A stretch of 64,000 nt of DNA from Fomitopsis serialis (lineage: Eukaryota; Basidiomycota; Agaricomycetes; Polyporales; Fomitopsidaceae): the NCBI RefSeq assembly GCF_022376445.1, contig NW_025955142.1, forward strand, positions 1 to 64,000, written 5' to 3'. Under the pieces are notes generated by a model. It was given only the letters and a program-made list of their open reading frames with translations. It was not told the origin of the DNA and did not search any database. Position 1 is the stretch's first letter. Each line of letters starts with the position of its first letter. Position numbers and translations under genes: made by a program. This document shows positions 11,268 through 21,857 of the stretch, piece by piece.

Positions 11268-12453
11268 ATGGTGCGCAGCGATCCTCGCGTCAAGGAGATC
11301 GTCAACGACTACCTCCCCTCGAATGCTCGTCTTCGCCAAAATCTACTGCCATGCGAGACGTACCCCGACGTGCGTCACGTCGCCATCGTTAGCCTAGGAG
11401 CGTCAAGCGCGTCGAGCTTGGGCAAAGTCTTCGGGATCGTGAGTCAGCTGTGGTTCTCTCGGGGGTTGAACTGATGTTCTAAAACAGTGTACTCTGCCCC
11501 GACACCGTCGATGTGCGAACCACCTCAAGCCCGGCGCGCTGCAGATGACGGAGGCGCAGCTCTACGAGGTCAGAGCCCGCGTTGCAAGTCTCAACCCGCC
11601 TGCCAGAATTGGTGGTGTCACTTTCGTTGGCGCCCAACTTCCCCCCGCGTTGATCGCTGCAGCCACCGGGCCAGGGCGCCCTCATCTCCAGACGGAGACG
11701 GTGGTCGTTTATGTATACATAAGGGTAAGCCCATTTGTTTCCGCACTCGTCCTTGCTCTAATATCGTCGTAGGACGGGGACGTTCCTGTCTCCCTCCCAC
11801 TTACGTGTGTGGACCGTGGCATCCAGCTGCAACTCACGTTCCGTCAGCCGATTACGTGCGACATCCTCTCGCTGAAGCCGCGGGAGAACTACGAGTTGTA
11901 TGACGCCCAGTTGGGAGAGTTTGTCGGCTTCCCGCGAGTGAACGAGCATCGTTACTTCCTTCGCGATGAGGTCCTCGTATACAGGGCTCCAGGCGTCGTG
12001 GACTGCCCCGGTTTGGAAGATCTGGTGCTCACGAGTCAGCAGGTTCTTTACGACGGCCCGGCGCCCTTGCCGTCGCTGCTGCAGCACATGCAGGCTCGCG
12101 ACTCGGGCGACCGCAGCCCATCACCTGATCACAGCTCGCAGGCGCTCCTGGTGTCGACGCCGGGTCGCGTTTTGCGCTCAGGGCGTGTCATTACGTCCGA
12201 TGCGAGCCCGTCCACGTCGTCCACGTCTTCTCCGGGCTCCAGTCGGCGCCACAGTCTGCCTAGTTCTTCGACCGGAAGCTCATCGGCGGGACACAAGAGG
12301 AAGCGCGGCGATCTCCCGGCGTCGCCAAGCAAGCGTGCCGCAAACAAGGGGAAAGCCCGCATGGAGGAGCCGGACGACGCGGACGAATCGGATGACGAGG
12401 TGTGGGTGGTTGTTGACGACGATGAGGAGATCGAGATGCTCGTTTCGAATTGA
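11268..12453 (+). CDS. Spliced gene of unknown function, acidic C-terminus, 362 aa
   Basis: Exons are 11268-11438, 11488-11724 and 11773-12453, with two GT-AG introns of 49 and 48 nt, both in phase 0. The protein begins MVRSDPRVKEIV. The N-terminal two thirds look globular (for example GGVTFVGAQLPPALIAAAT and LTFRQPITCDILSLKPREN). The last 130 residues are serine-rich, then basic (HKRKRGD, SKRAANKGKAR), then strongly acidic (DDADESDDEVWVVVDDDEE). The basic patches suggest nuclear localisation, which is inference. No family is recognised. A clear TATA box precedes it. Confidence 0.8.
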
Positions 12454-12719
12454 TCGAAGTAGGAGATTCGTTGTGATGTGCTGCCGAACACGTATACCCT
12501 AACGCTCCGGAAAATCCCCACTCCGTTATCTTGGCCTCGAATTACTGTTTAGACTAATACTACGCGCGTGATCTCGTCCTATGGCGCTATATTACCCTCA
12601 TCGCGCGCTCTCGTTCACAAGTTGCTGTTCGCTTCGTCCTTTGCTCGCGTGGTAAGTAAATATCTTGATTGTGTGAGTGACCGTTCGAACTCATAACACA
12701 TCGTTTGTCGCAGACAATT

Positions 12720-13014
12720 ATGGTGCCGGCAAACATCGCCGCAAACGACGGCAGACGGCGCCGTCGGGGATGGACGCGTCAGTTCCGCGCGATCTTGTCG
12801 AGGTACCTGCACGAATGGAGGCGAACGTCACCTACCGACCGCCAAGCTCGCGCTGGAATCATCGCCGCCGCTCAGCATGCGATCCAGCAAGACCCCTCTT
12901 GGCAACCGAACGTTGTGGACGAAGTGGTGGTACGTTAGCGTCGTCGCACCAGATGGACAGGCGTTCATGTGTTCGCAGGCGATCAAGAACTACTTCAAGA
13001 ATCATTATGCGTAG
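12720..13014 (+). pseudogene. Truncated paralogue of the 13389 gene, 81 aa
   Basis: Exons 12720-12929 and 12979-13014 are joined by a 49-nt GT-AG intron. The encoded peptide contains a WTRQFRAILSRYLHEWRRTS segment and ends IKNYFKNHYA before a stop. The neighbouring gene has a W-----I---L-EWRKTSRKD segment, an intron at the corresponding place and VYNYFKNHGYPS right after it. This copy therefore keeps only the first domain and stops where the neighbour continues for about 550 residues. It could be a dying duplicate or a real short protein that mimics the first domain of its neighbour. Confidence 0.6.
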
Positions 13015-13388
13015 TAGTACCGTACTGTGCGCCTGCGAGAATGTAGACACGAGGCTATCTGTCTGCCGTAGGACTTAAATCATATGGTCTCAGAGCCGAT
13101 CGAGCGGTGTAGCCTTAATGCCATCTCGCGTCCGTCTTCAACGGTGGAGTGGCCGATCAAACGGGTTGTCAGGCACGACGGGAGAGGAATTGGGCGATCA
13201 ACCGCACTATCATCGAATAGAATGACAGGCCCGGGACAGGCCGGCTCGCATCTTTCGGGGAAGCGGGCAGCCTCGTTATTCAGTTCACTTTATGTCCATG
13301 CGAGTTCCCCACACTGTCAAGTTTCAACGTACGTGTCCCTGGCAGAACAGGAGTTGTCACTGACTGTGGATTTTGCAAGCCGAACTGA

Positions 13389-15738
13389 ATGGCGGGCGAC
13401 CAAGGCGAACTCACGGGCGAGGGATCCGGGGGCCCAGTGGCGGCCGCGGGCCCGAGCATGAAGCCCCTTGAAGAAGCGCGTGCGAAGGCTGGCAAGGGCA
13501 AAGTCAAGGGCAAGGGCCGCCCGCGTACTAACTGGCAGTTGTACCAAAGGCCCACGATTCTGGCAGCGGCTCTTGCAGAGTGGCGGAAAACCTCGCGAAA
13601 GGACCACGCAGGACACGAAGCAATCCGTAAAGAGACGGTGAAAAAGATCGAGCTGGATACATGGCCAGAGCCACACTCCCTAGAGAAGGTAAGTCTTCAT
13701 CCCCGGTGTCCAATTGTATTGCGTTCCACTGAGAAGTCGCGCGATCAGGCGGTGTACAACTATTTCAAAAACCACGGCTATCCTAGTGCGAAGACCCCGG
13801 AGTTGAGCACGACAATCCCAGACCGACTGACCTTGAAATCCAAGCAGTTGTTCAAGAGGTCTCGGGCGAAAGGAGCCTCGGAACTCTGGGCCAGCGAGAA
13901 CAAGGACGTCATCAAGGCCAAGACCGAGAAGGGTGGATCGGGAGCTGGTGGATTTCAGGCTCAGAAGCGCACGGAACTCTTCAAAGCACTGCCTGCGGAC
14001 GTGCAGCAGGGATACCACAACCAGGTGGAGCACAAGACAGAGCCTTCTGCGGAAGAAGAAGAAGCTGCGATGGAACAGTTAGTGGCGTCTCGCAATGGCA
14101 TCGCGGAATGCTGACCATTTTCGCAGGAACCGCAAGTACTTGTCGCGCAGGCTGACCAAACTTCTGCAGAGCACCAGTGGCAGAGGCCTGACACGCGTAG
14201 GCGACGTCATGTACTACGTCCAAATCGCGCTGAGGCATGGCAGCAAACTGGCACTCGCACAGTGAGTGATCTATGTCATACTGTGCATGTTTTGTTGACG
14301 TGACTATGTACATAGCTTGTATGTTGGCGACACTCTCGTCACCAAGGAGGGCGAGCAGGGGTTCATCGACTACGCCGATCTGCAGAAGGAGCATGAACAG
14401 TGGGCCGATTTTGCGCACAAGGTCCTTCGTAAGTACTCACAGTTTCTTCGATCGGCGCCGACATCGTTCGACATGCTCTACAGCGCGTCATCTCGTCGGC
14501 GAAGGGGACGGGATTACTTACCGAGAAGGCCAGCCCTTGCTCCCGCCTGCCGACGAGGATTGGTCCGTCGCGAAGACGAAGGAAGTCCTCAACCTGTACT
14601 TCCAAGCCTGCTGGGGTGAGTAGAATAAGTGTACTGCTGGAGCCACGCTGAAGTGCTGCTCTGCAGATTATGCTCACCGAGACGTTGACGACGCATCGTC
14701 ATTGGTGTCCCCGGAGGCGATCAACGCAGAGCTGGGGGCGCGAAACTGGCCAACTCCTGAGACGAAAGCTGGCCTGTTCACGCTGTGGGAGAACATCCGG
14801 AGTGCAGAGGGCGAGGATAACGCCTTCTGCTTCGAGTACGTTGAGCCACGAAGCAGCCGTGCGGCGACACCTGACATGAACGGGCTCAACAACCTATTCG
14901 GATCGGACAGTGATGACGAGGATGATAGTGACGAGGAGGATGGTGACAAGGAGGATGGTGACGAGGAGGATGGTGACGAGGAGGATGGTGACGAGGAGGT
15001 TACGAGTGTGATCAGTGGTGAGGGTGACGGTACTGACGCGACAGGCGAAGGCGAGAGCGGTGTTGAGAACACTGGCGAGGTGGGGGGTGAACACCAGGAC
15101 GACGACCCCGACCACGACGACCGCGATGACGGCCACGACCACGACCACGACAGCCACGACGGACGGTCGTCTTCGCTACGCCCTAGCGAGAGTGCTAGTC
15201 GTATCGAGGGCGAGCTCGACGAGGAGCCGGATGCCCAGATCGCCGTGAATTCGGGCGCTCGTCAGACTAAGGTGTTGAGTGACAAATCTGCGAAGGAGAC
15301 CGAGAAATCACGTCAACAACCAGGTAAATCCGCCTTATGTGAGCATGTCAAAGAGATGCTAAACATTTCGCAGCCGTGAAGATTGCCAAGGTGCGAACCA
15401 CCAGACGCAAGCGGGTGGATAGCGAGGCGGAGCCTGAAGACGGTAGCGAAGACGAACACCAGGCGAAGAAACACAAGGCAGGGAAATCGGACAAGCAAGG
15501 CGGAGGGGTGGTCAAGAAGAAGTGAGTATCATACTTTCCCTGTAGCATCAGCTAAGTGACGACCTGCAGGGGTAGTGGTGCATCCAAGGGAAAGAAGTCG
15601 GATGAAGTGGTGCCCTCTAGTCGCATGACAACTCGGTCGACTACCAACACTGTGAAGTCAGTCTTCCATTGTCCCCGTGTAGTGAGTTTATCTGACGTGC
15701 ATCAAAGAGCAAGAATGCGCACTCGGGGTGGCCGCTAA
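13389..15738 (+). CDS. Eight-exon gene of unknown function, ~660 aa, acidic repeat
   Basis: Exons are 13389-13688, 13749-14077, 14127-14261, 14316-14428, 14484-14615, 14667-15323, 15374-15521 and 15570-15738. Every intron is GT-AG, 48-60 nt, and phases agree, giving 661 codons including the stop. The start ATG at 13389 opens MAGDQGELTGEG, followed by a lysine/glycine-rich basic stretch. Next come a helical domain (LAAALAEWRKTSRKD, VYNYFKNHGYPS), a second helical domain (ELWASENKDVIKAK, ELFKALPADVQQGYHNQ), a central domain (LVGEGDGITYREGQPLL) and a run of DEEDG repeats. A His/Asp-rich stretch and a basic tail with RRKRVD and KKHKAGK close it. The basic and acidic blocks suggest a nuclear, nucleic-acid or chromatin-linked protein, but no known fold is evident. 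The last exon could contain one more intron. Confidence 0.75.
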
Positions 15739-15949
15739 CGGCGTCGAGATCGCGCCCAACGCGGCTCAAAGGCAATGGACTGATACATTACTTGACGAGC
15801 CGGTAGCTTTTCCTCACCGTTGAGAGGTTTTTGACGCACCCGTGCTGTAATTCTCGGGTCTCACGCCTTTTCTTTACTTGATTACGAGGCTGCGGGATAG
15901 TACCATATTGTATCTTTCGCTCACTGGGACTTCGTGCACGCTCTATGCA

Positions 15950-18900
15950 CCTTATTCAATGTGTTCTTGACGGTTCGCTTCGTGGATGGCACCGCAATGC
16001 ACGTCAAATCAATTGGCATGAGCTGACGGCCATATACGATAGCTCGCAGTCTTCAGCGAGGCACACTCGACATCTCTCGAAGCCAATGCCGCCGAGCATC
16101 GAGTGGGGCGCTCGTAGCGCCCATCGCTCACTTCTCGTCCGCGACTACCTGTTTGACTACGACCGACATCGACACTACGCCCATCTACGCTACAACCACA
16201 GCCGTTTGTCCGTGCGTTCGCGGGCAACCGCAGCATGCACCGATCGTCGTGCCAACAAAATGGCATTGTCCGCTGCCAGTGCCAGCACCCGCCCATCGCA
16301 CTCTCGACTGCCATCATCGAATACTGCGACCTCCCGACCTCTTCAAGCCCAAGGTTCTCGCGTCATCCAAAGGACGCGTGAACGTGCACGCAAATGAGCA
16401 CACGATTATCGCGGCGTCGCTCAGGCGGCATGCAACCCGGACTCGACCCACACGACGCGCATGGAGGAGGGAGAAAGAACATCTACATGGAGGTCCCTAG
16501 CGAGGGCTCAAAGGCGAAGGTAAGTTTTCACTACAGGCGGCTACTCTGTCGCCGACGCGTCTGCTCGTTAACCCATGTCACAGTCTCCTCGTCGACTTGT
16601 CCTTCCGTTCCCGATGGCATCCCTGACGCAGTCATCAGGTACGCTACACATTCAACCGGTTGGCCGACTCGCTAACATATCCTTTCGGCCACTTCCGCCT
16701 TTTACGGATTTCCGAAGAACTTGGCGATGGTAGCCCCTGATCTATGGCGTGCCGCAAGTTCCATTTGCGGAGATGGGTAAGTCTGCCGCACGTATATGTA
16801 CGCGTTTCACTCACTTCCCGCCACTCAACCTGCAGGTCGACGTGGCGCAGAAGGTGCGCAAACACGTCACCGGGTGCTCTGTCAACAGCCGTGCCCGAGC
16901 ACAAGAAGGGTCGGGGCCGCAGGGAGCAGGGGAGGACGCGGTCAAAGGAGCAGCATGGTAGGCGAGTCAATTCCCTTTCGTCGGCTCTACGCAAGGCTGA
17001 CCCTTGCCAGCGAGAGCTTGCCGACGATGGCCCCAACGACCCGAGAGCGACGAGGGGCATCAGCCCGCTAACCACGCGTTCGGCGAGCACTATTAGCGGA
17101 CTGCCTATTGGTCGACGACGACACCGGCCAGCAAGAGCACACGGAACACGAACCCGCCGAGCAAATGCACGCTCAGCTCGACTCACGGTGGTACATACGG
17201 GGCCTGGGCGAGTGGCAGCGCGCTGAGCGAGAAAAGCAGGCTGGAGCGCGCCGAGCACCAGCCGAGGGAGCATGAGATTGGCGAGGAGCTCGTCTGGAAC
17301 GAGAACAGGTGTGTCAACCTGGCACGAGTTCGTTGTCCTGCGGCGGTATAGACGCTAACAACCGTCCTCGCAGACCGTCCTGACCCAGCTGGCGCTGTCC
17401 GTGCTCATCCCCGCCGCGTGCCTGAAGCCGCGCCTCAGATCCGTGACAAGCTGCGCATCTGCCTCCCGGGCGTGCACAAGCCCATGACCATCCAACGCGC
17501 AGCTGATCCACCGTGCAGATGGGCCCCTGCCAGTGGGCACACAGTCGACGAGGGCCCTGGGCGATGGTCGTCTCCGTTCGAGATGGTTGAGTGGCGAGCT
17601 TGATGGTATATTCCTTCATTTTCTATTCTTCGTCATCACATATGCTCATCGTAGGGCAAGATTCGCTATGGGGTCGGCATAGTCACTAAGTACGGCCCAT
17701 CGTCCACTCGCGCCAAAAATCACGGGATTGCCCTTTTTGGAAGGACGAACCCTGTTGGGTCGGTACTCGTCAATCACCCGCCCTCTCCCACTACCTCCCC
17801 CCTTCCTTCTCCACCTCCTGTTACTCCCTCGGTGCCCCTCAACATCGGAGACACACAATCCTCCAAACTCGACACGTCGACGGCACACAAACACAACCAC
17901 ATCAGCGTGTTCGCGACACGTCTCAAACCAGCGCGACAGACGGACATGCCGGGCTCTAGTGGCGCCTCAAATCGCCGCTGGAGCCATGAGTGTGGTGGAG
18001 AGGCGTGGATAAGGTGGAGGAATGGGCACGAACAATGACCAGCAGAGCTGCGAGAGCCGGTGAGTTTGCACACGCCTTGTCGCCGCCGCCGTTGACCACC
18101 ACTGCCCGTTAAGACGACGCCCGACCCATCTCCTACCGCGCGCTGACTGTCGTGCGTCAGCGCATCGGGCACGAGCCCTGCGAATGCGGGGCCACGGAAA
18201 GCATAAAGCGCGGCCGGCGATAGCCCTACGAGATCAGCCCCAGCGAGCACGACCATGCTAAGGACCAGGATGCGCAGTGGTCGCCTCCTGAGGCGCTGCC
18301 TGACAATCAGGAGCCCCCGCGGCAAGAGTCGGCCCAGGAATACTTCACCAAGCAGGAGCCACTCGTGGGGGCCTCCGGCGAGCGTAAGCACACTAACAAC
18401 GAGCCCGCAAAGCAAGACCCTACCGGACACAATCACTTTGAGCGCGACGCAGGTGAGTCAGAACCCACCGCAAATGATCCACACGAAGCTCAGTGTGACC
18501 AGAACCAGCACGATGCAGAGCAGCACGATGCGGATGTACGCGACGGGGACGTGCGTGGTGATACCGTGCGTGGCCAGGATGGCGATGGCAAGCAGGAGCT
18601 TGCCAAGGGCCACCCCGCGAAAGCCGACGGCAAACATGACCAGGAGAATGTCCAGGACATGGACGATCGGCTCGTACGTGCCTAGGGCATGCTGGAGACA
18701 GCCGTCGACACCGAGGATGGGGCCGGCAAGCCGGGGCTGTCAATGGTGCGGGCGAGCGCAAGCACGACGAGCACTAACCCGACGAGGACTGACCGACAGG
18801 CATGAGCTGACTGAGTAAGAGGCTGACCGAATCCGAGTGAGCCTAAGCTGGGCGGATTGTGGTAGCATAAGCACGGACGAACAGTATAGATCAGGAGTAG

Positions 18901-19239
18901 CATTAGGATGGATTTAGAGTAGCCTAAGTACAGATCAAGAGTAGTGTAAGTACAGGTAAGTAGCAGTATAGGTACGGCTCAGTAGTAGCATAAGTATGGA
19001 TAAGTAGTATCGTAAGTACAGATTAGTAGTAGCTTAAGTACGGACTAGAAGGAGTTTAAGTACGGATTAGTAGTAGCCTAATAACAGATTAGGAGTAGCT
19101 TAAGTACAGAGTACGGTACTGTATGTACAGATGTATAGTAGTGTAAGTGCGGATTAGTAACAGTGTAAGTATGAATTAGTAGTAGCCCAAGTAGGGATCA
19201 GTAATGTTAGTAAGTACGGATTAGGAGGAGCTTAAGTAG
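15950..19239 (+). repeat. Diverged relative of the KDZ-element tail
   Basis: The stretch downstream of the 13389 gene resembles, with many differences, the tail at 1225-4050 and 21858-24690. Shared pieces include CTCAAACCAGCGCGAC (near 17925), GAGCGCGACGCAGGTGAGT (near 18440) and the GGATTAG minisatellite from about 18890. It has several splice-like GTAAGT/CAG pairs but no open spliced gene that I can join with confidence. The divergence means this element is older than copies 1 and 2 or a different family member. Confidence 0.55.
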
Positions 19240-19928
19240 GATTAGTAGTAGCCTAAGTACAGATTAGGAGTAGCTTAAGTACAGATTAGGAGTAGCTTAA
19301 GTAGAGAGTAGTAGTACTGTATGTACAGATGTGTAGGAGTGTAAGTGTGGATTAGTACGGATTAGTAAGAGTTTACATACAGATTAGTAGTAGCCTAAGT
19401 GCAGATTAGTAGTAGCTTAAGTACAGAGGAGTAGTAGTGTAAGGATGGATTAGCAGGCCTAAGTATGGCTTAAGATTAGCTTGAGAATGGATTAGTAGTA
19501 CCCTAAGTACGAATTACCATGAGCTTCAGAATGGATTAATGAGATTGGATGTGATTGACAGCATGTAATGTGCAACTTGTCTGGCCCAACATACCTGTAA
19601 GTGAGACAGATTAGTGAGGATTAGTGTGGATTAGCAATTGGATTAGCACTGGCTAGTGCTATGGATTATGTGAGGATTAGATTAAGGTTAATCGTGACTA
19701 ATCGAAGGATTAGAGCAACTTGTCTGGCCCAACATACCTGTAAGTGAGACAGATTAGTGAGGATTAGCAATTGGATTGGTACGGGCTAATGCTATGGATT
19801 ATGTGAGGATCAGAATAAGGTTAATCCTCGTCAATGCAAGCATTAGATTAACAGTAGTTCATTAATGTACCCCTTTTAAGCTAAGAAATGTTCACTAATG
19901 AACAATCATTAATCCCACTTAAATGACA
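19240..19928 (+). mobile_element. Third copy of the element right end (689 bp)
   Basis: This block is collinear with 4051-4739 over 689 bp with no length change. I see only about four substitutions (near 19250, 19567, 19895 and 19915). Upstream of 19240 the similarity drops sharply. It ends ...CCCACTTAAATGACA, and the next bases (TCACTGG) differ from the AAGACG that follows copies 1 and 2. Immediately to the right is the middle of a KDZ transposase gene. Confidence 0.8.
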
Positions 19929-21857
19929 TCACTGGTTCGCCCTCTGTTACACGTGGGGTGCAGGGCTCACACACGGCGAGAGCGTCGAACACCCATGGGC
20001 CGAACACAACCAAGTTGGTCTCAGTACGCGCGAGATGAGCGTCGGTCATCGCCATGACGCTCTCAACGCCGTTCACAACCACTGGAATTGGTGCAAAGTG
20101 GAGGGTACGGGTGCGTGCTATTCCTCAAGTACATATATCTTTCGTTGCTCACAAAGGATGTCTAGCGTCGTTTCTCGCTAGAAAACTTAAAGAAGCGTTT
20201 ACACTGCAAGACCAGAAGAAGAATCTATACGAAGCCCTCACCGAAGTCGCGGGGGACATCGTCAAAGACTGGAAGGCCATGCAAGCCGACATCCCAGGGC
20301 CTGGCGGTTCGGCGACAGGCAGCACAACGATGCAGATGCGGAGGCAGTCGAAGAGAAAGGGCCAGGGCAAAGCTAAGGCTAAGGTCAAGGGCAAGGTGTC
20401 GGCGACGGCTGCCGACGCTGCACAGAACGTGTACATCCTTGATGAAAGCAAGGGTAGGACCTGTTTCTTCGTCTCAGTCCGTTGATATACTCACCTGTTG
20501 CATTAGTTCCGAGCGCCGGGAAGGCCTACGAAGAACTCGTCAAGCTCGAGATCAACCCTAAGGCAGACTTCACAACAGCTGCCGCCGATCAAGTCCCGTC
20601 GGGAACGGTGAATTTCTTCAGGAAAGGGCTTGACCTCGAGAGACGACAGTGAGTACTTACACCGCTCATTGACCTGCACTAACGCCATCTAGATATGAAG
20701 TGCGAGCCAAGCTCAAGAAAGTCCGCGGCGGTGGCAGTGCCGACCCTTTCGAGATTGATGAGACGGACCCGGGGATCGGCTCGGAGCGGCGCACTCTTCG
20801 TCGCGAACTCGAGAAGTGGCGCGACCTGCAAGCCTCTGTAATGCCTCACATCGACTTCCCCGACGTCGAGGCGGACGAAGCCGGGAAGGATGATGAAGAC
20901 TGCGGGTCGCCCGAAGATGAACCCTTGGTTGTTCCTTCGGACTTCTCCACCTCGGAGCGCAAAGACCTCGGCCTCGAAGCGTTAGCTGTTTTCGAACGTC
21001 GCATCCGCCTAGGCCACGCCTATGATCTGCTGAACGCAGTGAAGATGTTGGTGAACCACCAGGGTGCGTTTCTCTCCGACAAGCGCAAGCACGCGCGTGG
21101 TCAGAAGGACAATACTCGGTCGCAAAAGCAGGTGTCCGCCGCCGCCGCACGGACGCGAGTGCTGGCTGGCTTGTACAATTACAACCGCGACCGTCTGCTC
21201 GCCTTGTCCGACACCGCTACCTCCGACATCCTCAAACCAATCAATATGGAGCAAGACCTCAAAAGCAAGAACTGGAGAAAGCCCCGCGAACAGGGCGATA
21301 GTCGCGAGGAGCAATCGTGGATATGGACTGCCATCCCACCTTGGACGAGCAAGACTGACGCAGATGCTTGGCAACTAGAAGGTCAGTCGTCGGTGTAAGT
21401 TGGTTTTCGCGACGCTAACTATTGTTGAAGTCGATCGAGTCCAGTGGTTCCGAGCTCGGGCGGACCTGGCACGAATCAACGAAGAGATTAACAAGCTGCA
21501 TGCCGAGTTCAAGCGCACGATACTCGGCTTCAAAAACCTGTCCCTGGCATGGGAGTCCGCCGCTCTGAAGACTCAGCTCTCGGACGGTTCACGCGCGTAT
21601 GCAAGGAAGAAAGCTGACATGTTCCAAAAGCTCAGTGATCAATGCTCAGAGACGTTCGCGAAGGCGCGTAGGGATCCCGAGGAGAAGTGGGATTACTCCG
21701 ATGTAAGTCGTACTGTCGGGGCTGCTATGGTACTGACGCTCTGCACTAGACTACGAAAGTGGGGGATTCGGAGACCCCTGAGGTCGCTGGACACGCGGAG
21801 GGGGAGAAGCAGGACGAGCAGAGGCGAGGGGTCGAGGGATCTGGGCGACGAGCATGA
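19929..21857 (+). pseudogene. KDZ transposase, C-terminal half (copy 2), open but beheaded
   Basis: Reading frame starts at 19936 (FALCYTWGAGLTHGESVE...). Exons are 19936-20104, 20157-20453, 20507-20648, 20693-21381, 21431-21702 and 21750-21857; all introns are GT-AG, 44-53 nt, and all phases agree. The opening holds the conserved KDZ segment with GE-VE, WAEHNQ and STREM, including the expected catalytic glutamate region. It is followed by KEAFTLQDQKKNLYEAL, a basic KRKGQGKAKAKVKG linker and the long helical C-terminus, stopping at 21857. There is no start codon, because the N-terminal half is missing upstream of 19929 where another element ends. The frame is unbroken throughout, so the truncation is recent or the piece was active until then. 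Confidence 0.8.
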
